Shown here: positions 46,212 to 53,944 of the stretch, one piece after another | Numbering within the stretch: the stretch's first letter is position 1 | Layout: each line of letters begins with the position of its first letter | Source: Cognatishimia sp. 1_MG-2023 | Lineage (GTDB): Bacteria; Pseudomonadota; Alphaproteobacteria; Rhodobacterales; Rhodobacteraceae | DNA length: 64,000 bases | Assembly: GCF_030548175.1 (NCBI RefSeq) | Contig: NZ_JAUORX010000004.1 | Coordinates: forward strand, 62,001-126,000 | Reading direction: 5' to 3' | Notes under the pieces: generated by a model | The model's input: the letters and a program-made list of their open reading frames with translations, nothing else | Told to the model about the DNA's origin: nothing | The model's database searches: none | Program-made: the position numbers and the translations under genes

Positions 46212-48251
46212 TTATTGCCTACCTTCGCGCAACCAGCCGCCGATAATCAGCGCTGACAGCAGCAATAAAACGATCCAACCCGGCAAAAGTGACGCGCGTG
46301 AAACACTCAGTGTTTCGTAAGCACCGCGCGGGGTTAATCCAATCCAACCGTTGCCCGCCGCAGGTCGGCCAGGTCGTACGTTACGTATTGAGGGAAGACC
46401 GCTGTCTAGCGCTTTGATGCCCCCGCGCATCGTTTGAATGATGGGCTCCATAACAGCGCCCGTGGCAATGACGTTGGCAAATTCCTTTGGTGACGCAGGC
46501 CCCAAGCCGATAACAGACGTCAAGTCGCCGTTGGTCAAACGATACAGCCCAATCTCCGGTCCTTCATATTGTGTTTCGAAAAGCCCCGGTTGCGTCTCAA
46601 CCAATGGCAAGACAACCATTTCACCGGATGGTGTTTCAACTGTAACTGATCCAACTTGGGCCTCAAGCGAACGACGTAGGATGCGTAATTTTTGGCCGTT
46701 TGCTTCAGCCCAAAGCGCCTCTTCCTCCAGATCAGGTTCACCCATCATCCAATGCGCCAAGCGCCGCAGCAATTCCAATTGTGGGCCACCACCATCATAA
46801 CCACGCGCCCAAAGCCACGCTTGGTCAGAAGCCAATAGCGCCACACGCCCCTTGCCGACGCGATCCAATACCAACAGAGGCCGATCCCCCGCGCCGGTCA
46901 TAACGATATTCCCTTTGTCCGGCTGCACATCGACCAGTCGCAGCCATTCGCCCCACTCTTCAGAGCCACCAAGCCCAGAGGTCACTGGGTGCCGCTGACC
47001 CACGTCACTGATTTGCGGCACAAACGGTTGGTCGATCACCAAAGCCGTGGGTCCCGCCGGTAATATGTCCGCCAGAGGTGAGCGATATAGGCTATCCGCC
47101 GTCGCAAAGTCTGGACCCGCCGCCAATAAAACTGCGCCACCGTTGTTCACGTAATCCACCACATTGTCTAAATATAATGACGGTAAAATGCCGCGTCGCT
47201 TGTATCGGTCAAAGATGATCAAATCGAAATCTTCGATCTTTTCCAGAAACAGCTCGCGCGTTGGGAATGCGATCAGCGAAAGCTCATCAACAGGCACACC
47301 GTCTTGCTTTTCTGGGGGCCGCAGGATGGTGAAATGAACCAAATCAACCGAACTATCGGATTTCAAAAGGTTCCGCCAAGTTCGACCACCGGGGTGCGGT
47401 TCCCCGCTGACAAGCAGAACACGTAGACGATCCCGAACACCATTGATTTGAACGATGGCCGTATTGTTGCGATCTGTCAGCTCTTGATCCGCTTCTGGGA
47501 CGGAGAACTGCAATACATTCCGCCCACCATGGGGCAGGGTTACGGGCACCTCCATATCAACACCAATCGGGATGTTAAAACGCTGAGGCGGTTCCCCATC
47601 AATGGAAACATCAAGCGGAGCCTCACGCGCGCCGGGGGCAGCGCCCATATCGTCAATGCGAAGCGACAGCGTAATCGGCTCTCCTAGAATGGCAAACGCG
47701 GGTGCATTCTTTACAATCAACCGCCTGTCCCAATCATCGGGCCGACCGCTGTGTAGCAAATGGAGAGGAGCAGGTAACTCGGGTGCCTTTTCCATATCGT
47801 GAATCAAACCATCTGACAGAACGACAATCCCGGCAACGCGAGCGACAGGCTCTTGCGCCAAGGCGTCGGTCAGTGACTGCATCAAAGCCGTGCCACCATC
47901 ACCTGCAGCATCCGGGACAATAATCCGACGCACATCCGTGTTTCGTCGCGCATCCAATTGCGCCTCAAGCACATCCGCAGCACTGGTGGTCTGGTCGGGT
48001 CGATCGCTTAGCTGTTGGCTCGCGGTCTGATCTTCGAGCAGCAAAACAATATCCGTCAATGGCGAACGGTCTTCGCGCTGCAATACGGGTCCCATCAGTG
48101 CAGCCAAAACGACAATCGCACCAAAGCCACGCAACCACCAACCAGATAGCCCACGCCACATGGCAATGCCGACCATCACCACCGCACAACCTGCGAGCAC
48201 CCAAATCATCCAAAACGGCAACAGCGGGTCAAAGAAAATTGTTCCTGTCAT
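46212..48251 (-). CDS. Large membrane protein with glutamine-amidotransferase-like domain
   Basis: A 679-residue inner-membrane protein. Two transmembrane helices lie at the N terminus (FWMIWVLAGCAVVMVGIAMW and RGFGAIVVLAALMGPVL), a third at the C terminus (SLLPGWIVLLLLSALIIGGWL), with a large domain between them on the periplasmic side. The segment IVLLLEDQTASQQLSD followed by GIVVLSDGLIHD looks like a von Willebrand A-type fold; the centre (about 340-375) carries FDLIIFDRYKRRGILPSLYLDNVVDYVNNGGAVLLA, typical of the class I glutamine-amidotransferase-like fold without a catalytic cysteine. It overlaps the DUF4159 gene by four bases. Function unknown. Confidence 0.8.
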   Translation of the reverse strand: MTGTIFFDPLLPFWMIWVLAGCAVVMVGIAMWRGLSGWWLRGFGAIVVLAALMGPVLQREDRSPLTDIVLLLEDQTASQQLSDRPDQTTSAADVLEAQLDARRNTDVRRIIVPDAAGDGGTALMQSLTDALAQEPVARVAGIVVLSDGLIHDMEKAPELPAPLHLLHSGRPDDWDRRLIVKNAPAFAILGEPITLSLRIDDMGAAPGAREAPLDVSIDGEPPQRFNIPIGVDMEVPVTLPHGGRNVLQFSVPEADQELTDRNNTAIVQINGVRDRLRVLLVSGEPHPGGRTWRNLLKSDSSVDLVHFTILRPPEKQDGVPVDELSLIAFPTRELFLEKIEDFDLIIFDRYKRRGILPSLYLDNVVDYVNNGGAVLLAAGPDFATADSLYRSPLADILPAGPTALVIDQPFVPQISDVGQRHPVTSGLGGSEEWGEWLRLVDVQPDKGNIVMTGAGDRPLLVLDRVGKGRVALLASDQAWLWARGYDGGGPQLELLRRLAHWMMGEPDLEEEALWAEANGQKLRILRRSLEAQVGSVTVETPSGEMVVLPLVETQPGLFETQYEGPEIGLYRLTNGDLTSVIGLGPASPKEFANVIATGAVMEPIIQTMRGGIKALDSGLPSIRNVRPGRPAAGNGWIGLTPRGAYETLSVSRASLLPGWIVLLLLSALIIGGWLREGRQ

Positions 48252-50986
48252 TGACCCAACCTATCCAGCAATGCAGGGACGTGAACTTGATCGGATTTAT
48301 AGTTTCCGGTCAGAACATGCATGATCAAATTAACCCCAAACCGATACGCCAATTCACGTTGACGCTCGCCAGTAGAGCCGCGACCTACAGGATACAAATG
48401 CGTGCCCTGCCGATTGGTAGCCCAAGCAGATGCCCAATCGTTTCCGCCGATGATCACAGGCGTAACGCCATCGTTTAGATTCCGAAACGGCATACCTTCA
48501 ACCTGCTCAGCATCAGGGGCCGCGGCCTCAACCCAAACATCTCGGCTGACGTATCGCCCGGGAAAATCCTGTAGCAAATAAAAGGTGCGGGTTAGGACAT
48601 GATCCGCAGGAATAGGCTCTAATGCAGGGATGTCCAGTGCACTGGCCAATTGCTGTAAAGCTCGCCCATTGGGACTGGATGCACCTAACCGCGCGACATC
48701 AGAGTCGCGTGTATCAAATAGGATCATCCCACCAGATCGCAGATATTGGTTCAGTTTTTCATTTGCTTCGGCGGACGGCCTAGGTTGGCCAGCTTGAACC
48801 GGCCAATACAAAAATGGAAAGAACGCCAATTCGTCACGCTCTAGATCGACACCGACAGGATCCGCAGGTTCGACGGACGTGCGAAAGTAAAGCGTGTTGC
48901 TCAGCCCATATAAGCCCGCAAATGATAGGTCATCTTGGGCACGATCACCTGTTAGCACATAAGCCAATGCTATTTCGTCAGTAATTTGCGTTCGCTCTGA
49001 TTGCTGTGCGTCAGCTCCTGACGCCACTAACATTGCAGCCACAAAACCCGTAGCCATCCCAAAGCCACGCATGCGGCCCGACAGGATTAGGGATGCAAAC
49101 GTATCGACCAATAGCAATATCAGCGCAGTCGATAAAAACACGGCTGTCAAATCACGGGCAGTCGGCCGATTGAGTCCCTGAACCGTCACACCGGCAGGCC
49201 AATCAAACGCTACAAGGACATCGTCCGAACGTAAAACATTGCGCGCATAACTTCGTTGCCCATCGCGATATAACCCAGGCCGGATCGCAGCGCCAACTGG
49301 GGATTCTGCCAGTTCAACGCCACCCACACCCGGCAATGTCTGCCCATCCAGTAGCCGCCCTTGGCCATCAAGCACCTGCAAAGGCTGCCATGTGGTGCCT
49401 TCCATAACGCCACTTTCGCTTTGACCGGTTGCCGACAAAACAGCCAAACGATCTAACATCTGCACAAATAGCCCCGATAGCGGAAGCCCGGACCATTCTG
49501 CATTGGCCGTTACATGGAAAAGCACCACCTGCCCCTGACCAATCGCTTTGCGTGTAACCAAAGGCGTACCGTCGCTTAGCTCCGCCAAAACACGCTCTGC
49601 TAAATTGGGATCAGGCTGCGCTACGACTTGGGCGGTCACGCGTAAATCATCGGGGATAGTTAATCCGGCAAAGGGTCCATCGTCGCCAAAAGGTGCCAGC
49701 GCCTTGGGTTCTCCCCAACTCATTGCACCACCAACCGTTCGACCACCCGCCCTTAGACGAACCGGCATCAACGGATGTTCTTCCGAACGGCTTAGATCGC
49801 TTGCCGCCAATTGAGGTCCGGCAAAACGCAGCAATAGACCACCAGCCTCTGCCCATTCAACAACAGCGTTCTGTTCAGCTGGGGCCAAAGTTGCGACATC
49901 GGGTAAAATGATAACATCTGGATTCGCAGGCAAAACATCAGGAATGGAGCCTTCAATCACCTCAGCTGTTTCGACCAAAGCTTGGCGCAAATAATGGCTT
50001 GGTGAAAGCAATTCCAGCCCTTCTCGATCCGTACGTGAAGTAACAATCGCAATCTCTCGACGCCGGATACTGTCATCCGTCAGATAGGTCGCACCTGCGG
50101 AAGTGACACCATCAATCTGAAAGCGCGTAACGCGCCCACGCAGCTCAGCCGGGAGTGAGAATTCGATTGTTGAAATCTGCGAATTGGCCTCGAAATTCAA
50201 GGCGCCCGTCGCCAACACGCGCTCAGCCCCGGTCGGGTCTTTCCCCATAATAGAGACTGTTTTCGGTTCAGCACCACGCGCAGCCGCTTGAGCCGTCACA
50301 GTTAAAATACCATCCTGAAGCGCCACATCAGACAACGCCACGACAAGTTCGTCTCGTTGAACGACCTGCAAATCGCCGCGGCTTTCGAATGCCTCTATTA
50401 GTGCTGAACGACCGTCATGGGCCAACCCATCCGACACCCAAAGCGTATCAAAAGTATTGTCGCCGAGTTGTCCAATAATGGCGTCCACCTTAGCTGCATC
50501 CGGCTGCCAAGGTAGCGGTTCAAATTCAGCCACACGTCGCGCCCAAGCTCCAGCTGGTAAAAACTCAGGCTCAGCCGGGGTTGTTAGACGCAAAATAGCG
50601 GCGTCGCGACCCAGCCGATCAGCCTCTTCCAGTACCGACACCAATACCGCGCTTTGCGCACGCCAATGCGGCGCTGATGCCCAACCACCATCTAACGCAA
50701 TCAACAAAGGACGATCCGAGGTTGCTTGCTCCTGTGGATTTAGAACAGGACCAGCAAAGCCAATAATCGCGGCAGCCACAACGCACATACGCAAGAGCAA
50801 CAGCCACCAAGGCGTGCGATCCATGACACTTTCGTCGTCTTCCAAACCCAGAAGCAAGACTACACCTGGGAACCGCCGACGAATAGGAGCTGGGGGAACC
50901 GCCCGCAGCAAAAACCAAAGAACAGGCAAAGCCCCAAGGGCGATCAGCACCCAAGGTGCAGCAAATCCAATCGGCAACCCCAGCAT
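48248..50986 (-). CDS. BatA/DUF4159 domain membrane protein
   Basis: A 912-residue protein that begins with the BatA-type N-terminal domain (FAAPWVLIALGALPVLWFLLRAVPPAPIRRRFPGV; two transmembrane segments with the second at WWLLLLRMCVVAAAIIGF), continues with a VWA-like and class I glutamine-amidotransferase-like part, has another transmembrane pair near residues 620-660, and ends with DUF4159 (LSFAGLYGLSNTLYFRT...PFLYWPVQAGQ...LRSGGMILFDTRDSD, about 700-900). Start 50986 shares a base with the DUF58 stop (TGATG). In this family the protein is presumed to be a membrane partner of the MoxR ATPase; the substrate is unknown. Confidence 0.85.
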   Translation of the reverse strand: MLGLPIGFAAPWVLIALGALPVLWFLLRAVPPAPIRRRFPGVVLLLGLEDDESVMDRTPWWLLLLRMCVVAAAIIGFAGPVLNPQEQATSDRPLLIALDGGWASAPHWRAQSAVLVSVLEEADRLGRDAAILRLTTPAEPEFLPAGAWARRVAEFEPLPWQPDAAKVDAIIGQLGDNTFDTLWVSDGLAHDGRSALIEAFESRGDLQVVQRDELVVALSDVALQDGILTVTAQAAARGAEPKTVSIMGKDPTGAERVLATGALNFEANSQISTIEFSLPAELRGRVTRFQIDGVTSAGATYLTDDSIRRREIAIVTSRTDREGLELLSPSHYLRQALVETAEVIEGSIPDVLPANPDVIILPDVATLAPAEQNAVVEWAEAGGLLLRFAGPQLAASDLSRSEEHPLMPVRLRAGGRTVGGAMSWGEPKALAPFGDDGPFAGLTIPDDLRVTAQVVAQPDPNLAERVLAELSDGTPLVTRKAIGQGQVVLFHVTANAEWSGLPLSGLFVQMLDRLAVLSATGQSESGVMEGTTWQPLQVLDGQGRLLDGQTLPGVGGVELAESPVGAAIRPGLYRDGQRSYARNVLRSDDVLVAFDWPAGVTVQGLNRPTARDLTAVFLSTALILLLVDTFASLILSGRMRGFGMATGFVAAMLVASGADAQQSERTQITDEIALAYVLTGDRAQDDLSFAGLYGLSNTLYFRTSVEPADPVGVDLERDELAFFPFLYWPVQAGQPRPSAEANEKLNQYLRSGGMILFDTRDSDVARLGASSPNGRALQQLASALDIPALEPIPADHVLTRTFYLLQDFPGRYVSRDVWVEAAAPDAEQVEGMPFRNLNDGVTPVIIGGNDWASAWATNRQGTHLYPVGRGSTGERQRELAYRFGVNLIMHVLTGNYKSDQVHVPALLDRLGQ

Positions 50987-51858
50987 CACCGACCTCTTTC
51001 CATGGCACGATAAAGCCATAATAGAGCCTGTTGCACCGGCGCATTGGTCAAATGACATTCATACTGCCAACCGGTAGCGCGCGCCAAATTTCTCAACGCA
51101 AGCTTGCGTTCGCGCATACGCTCAATGTACCGCTCCTTCAGGTCATTGGCCTTTCGGGTTTCATGATTAACTTGCGCTTTCATGCTTTCAAAAACCGCAC
51201 GCCCATGAAACGGAAACTCTTCTTCGGCGGGATCTAGTATTTGCAGCATCACGCCACTAACGCCCCGATCTGCGGCTTTGGCCAAAGCAAATTCGATCTG
51301 CTCGAAATCACCTAAAAAATCGGAAATATACAGCGCACGTGATTTTGGAATCATAGCGCGCGCTTCGGGTGCTCCGTAATCGTCGCTGCCATCGTTCATC
51401 AACGCTTGAGCCAATCGCCAAATTTGACCGTCACCTCGTTTGGGCGGCAGGTCATACCCTGTAAGGCCAACACGTTCCCCGGCACGCACCAACAATATTG
51501 ATACGGCCATCGCCAGCAGGCGCGCCCGATCTGATTTTGCCAGTAAATCCTTATGGCTCGAGTATTCCATAGAGGCGGCATTATCGACCCAAAGGGTAAC
51601 TGATTGCGCGATTTGCCATTCCTTCTGACGTACGAATTGCGCATCGCTCTTTGCAGATCGGCGCCAATCAATCATACGATACCCATCGCCGGGCTGAACC
51701 GGCCGGTACTGCCAGAAATCATCTCCTAAACCGGCACGTCTCCGCCCGTGATCGCCCAGCAAAACAGTATTTGCCATATGCTCAGCACGCGCCAGCAACG
51801 GCGGCAGGCGCGAGGCCGCCGCCTCTGCTCTGCGTCGTAACTGAGGGTGGGCGCTCAA
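50986..51858 (-). CDS. DUF58 domain protein
   Basis: A 290-residue soluble protein of the DUF58 family, the usual partner of MoxR AAA+ ATPases. The diagnostic segment GLGDDFWQYRPVQPGDGYRMIDWRRSAKSDAQFVRQ is at about 42-77. The following 160 residues are VWA-like (SVTLWVDNAASMEYSS has a D-x-x-x-S metal-site pattern). The start overlaps the moxR stop by four bases (ATGA). Confidence 0.92.
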   Translation of the reverse strand: MSAHPQLRRRAEAAASRLPPLLARAEHMANTVLLGDHGRRRAGLGDDFWQYRPVQPGDGYRMIDWRRSAKSDAQFVRQKEWQIAQSVTLWVDNAASMEYSSHKDLLAKSDRARLLAMAVSILLVRAGERVGLTGYDLPPKRGDGQIWRLAQALMNDGSDDYGAPEARAMIPKSRALYISDFLGDFEQIEFALAKAADRGVSGVMLQILDPAEEEFPFHGRAVFESMKAQVNHETRKANDLKERYIERMRERKLALRNLARATGWQYECHLTNAPVQQALLWLYRAMERGR

Positions 51859-52862
51859 GCTACGGCCTCGCGTTTTTCAGTCGCCAATACAACGTCTCGG
51901 ATCACATCATGCATATCCTCGCCACGTGCCCGTGCTGCAAAGTTCAACGCCATTCGGTGACTAAGCACCGGGCCAGCCAGATCAATCACGTCTTCAACTG
52001 ATGGCGCCAAACGCCCATTCAACAACGCCCAAGCCCGCGCCATCATCATAAAGGCCTGCGCCGCACGTGGCCCCGGCCCCCAAGACACAACATCGCGAAC
52101 CCGATCGCCTGAGCTTTCGTCATCTGGGCGGCAGGCCCGAACGATGTCCAAAATGCGCTCCATCACGCTTTCACCGACGGGCATCCGCCGCAACATATCC
52201 TGTGCCGCAATGAGCTCTTCCGCTGAAAATACCTGATGTGCATCCTCTTCGGCGACACCGGTCGTAGATAACAAAATATCCCGTTCTGTATCGCGATCTG
52301 GATAGGGCACATCAATCTGCACCAAAAACCGATCCAACTGCGCCTCTGGCAACGGATATGTCCCTTCTTGTTCAATCGGGTTTTGCGTGGCCAAAACATG
52401 GAACGGCGCGTCCAGCGGCCGATCAGCACCCGCGACAGTAACTTTGCGTTCTTGCATCGCTTGCAGCAGTGCAGATTGCGTACGTGGACTCGCCCGGTTG
52501 ATTTCATCCGCCATCAACAGCTGACAAAAGATCGGCCCCGGTACAAATCGGAATTCCCGCGTGCCATTCTTGCCCTTTTCAAGGATCTCAGAACCCAGAA
52601 TATCGGCCGGCATCAAGTCAGGCGTAAACTGCACACGATTGCCATCAAGGCCCATAACGGTTGAAAGCGTTTCAACCAGCCGTGTCTTGCCAAGCCCCGG
52701 CAAACCAATCAGCAAAGCGTGGCCACCGCACAAAAGCGACGCAAGGGTCAGATCGACAACGCGCTCTTGTCCGATAAAGCGCTTGGTGATCGCCTCTTTG
52801 GCCTGGCCCAGCTTGCCGCCAAGTGTTTCAATTTCACCTAACAAGCGTTCAGGATCGGTCAT
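51855..52862 (-). CDS. MoxR family AAA+ ATPase
   Basis: A 335-residue AAA+ ATPase of the MoxR group, thought to act as a chaperone that matures or remodels partner complexes with VWA proteins. The Walker A motif is GLPGLGKTRLVE (about 53-64), Walker B and sensor region MADEINRASPRTQSALLQAMQE (about 115-136), with an arginine finger region in YPLPEAQLDRFLV. The lid domain has the MoxR-typical SWGPGPRAAQAFMM. It leads a four-gene block with overlapping junctions and is divergent from the DUF1285 gene, 54 bases apart. Confidence 0.94.
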   Translation of the reverse strand: MTDPERLLGEIETLGGKLGQAKEAITKRFIGQERVVDLTLASLLCGGHALLIGLPGLGKTRLVETLSTVMGLDGNRVQFTPDLMPADILGSEILEKGKNGTREFRFVPGPIFCQLLMADEINRASPRTQSALLQAMQERKVTVAGADRPLDAPFHVLATQNPIEQEGTYPLPEAQLDRFLVQIDVPYPDRDTERDILLSTTGVAEEDAHQVFSAEELIAAQDMLRRMPVGESVMERILDIVRACRPDDESSGDRVRDVVSWGPGPRAAQAFMMMARAWALLNGRLAPSVEDVIDLAGPVLSHRMALNFAARARGEDMHDVIRDVVLATEKREAVA

Positions 52863-52916
52863 GACAAATCTCCTGCTTTCTCTATACTTAAGCGAAGTCT
52901 ATCGACTATCGCGGAA

Positions 52917-53501
52917 ATGGCAAAACCAATGAGTACACAAAATGTTGTAAAATCAACGGCTGACGGGATCGCTGCGGCCGCGCGCAAGGCGCAGGGCAAG
53001 GGATTGCCGCCGGTTCACCTTTGGAATCCGCCCTTTTGCGGTGACCTAGACATGCGTATCGCGCGTGATGGCACTTGGTTTTACATGGGCACGCCTATCG
53101 GCCGGTTTGAGCTTGTTAAGCTATTTTCGTCCATTCTGCGCAAAGACGACGACAATTACTTCTTAGTGACTCCCGTTGAAAAAGTGGGAATCACCGTCGA
53201 CGACGCGCCATTCATCGCGACGGATTTCACCGTTACTGGTCAAGATGACGGCCAAGCCCTAAGCTTTCAAACTCACGTCGGCGATCAAGTGGCCGCTGGC
53301 CCGGACAATCCAATCCGCGTGGTGATTGACCCTGAAACAGGCGAACCCGCGCCCTACATTCTGGTTCGCGCAAACCTAGAAGCATTGATTGACCGCAAAA
53401 CGTTCTACCGGCTCGTAGATTTGGGATTTGACCAAAATGGCTGGTTTGGCGTGCAATCAAACGGCGCCTTCTTCCCGATCATTGAAACATCAAAACTCTG
53501 A
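52917..53501 (+). CDS. DUF1285 domain protein
   Basis: A 194-residue cytoplasmic protein matching DUF1285. The segment PPVHLWNPPFCGDLDMRIARDGTWFYMGTPIGRFELVKLFSSIL at about 24-67 is the family signature, followed by a second beta-rich half. Function is unknown. An in-frame ATG at 52929 is possible. It is divergent from the moxR block; this juxtaposition with the MoxR genes is known to me from other Rhodobacteraceae and may be functional. Confidence 0.9.
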   Translation: MAKPMSTQNVVKSTADGIAAAARKAQGKGLPPVHLWNPPFCGDLDMRIARDGTWFYMGTPIGRFELVKLFSSILRKDDDNYFLVTPVEKVGITVDDAPFIATDFTVTGQDDGQALSFQTHVGDQVAAGPDNPIRVVIDPETGEPAPYILVRANLEALIDRKTFYRLVDLGFDQNGWFGVQSNGAFFPIIETSKL

Positions 53502-53566
53502 GATTGCTGCCAAAAACTGACAGCACTGACTGCTAGTGAATAGCTCTACCTTAATGGAGCTTCCCA

Positions 53567-53944
53567 ATGACCTATCCCGTAAAAGACACCGTTGTTTGGT
53601 GTGAAATCCCAGTTACCGATTTAGACCAAGGTATCGCCTTTTATAGTGCTGTTTTTAATTTCGAGATGGAACTCACAGAGATGGGCCCAAACCCCGTGTC
53701 ATTCTTTCCAAAACAGGGCGAAAATGACGTGTCGGGCCACATCTACCCTGGCAAGCCTGCCCAAAATGGCGAAGGTCCCAGCGTGCATTTGCATGCGCCT
53801 GACACTCTGGAAGCCACCGTTGCACGCGCCAAAGAAGCAGGCGCTGAAATCGTCGGGCCGATCATCGTGCTACCATTTGGCCGTTTTCAATACGCGATTG
53901 ATCCCTTTGGCAATTCGCTTGGAATCTTTTCTAAGCTGTCTTAA
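53567..53944 (+). CDS. VOC family protein
   Basis: A 125-residue glyoxalase-fold protein. The strands VVWCEIPVTDLDQGIAFYSAVFNFEMEL and VSGHIYPGKPA form the first unit, and VHLHAPDTLEATVARAKEAGAEIVGPIIVL with FGRFQYAIDPFGNSLGIF the second. Metal ligands cannot be fixed with confidence. Its stop codon overlaps that of polA on the other strand (53941-53944). Confidence 0.9.
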   Translation: MTYPVKDTVVWCEIPVTDLDQGIAFYSAVFNFEMELTEMGPNPVSFFPKQGENDVSGHIYPGKPAQNGEGPSVHLHAPDTLEATVARAKEAGAEIVGPIIVLPFGRFQYAIDPFGNSLGIFSKLS

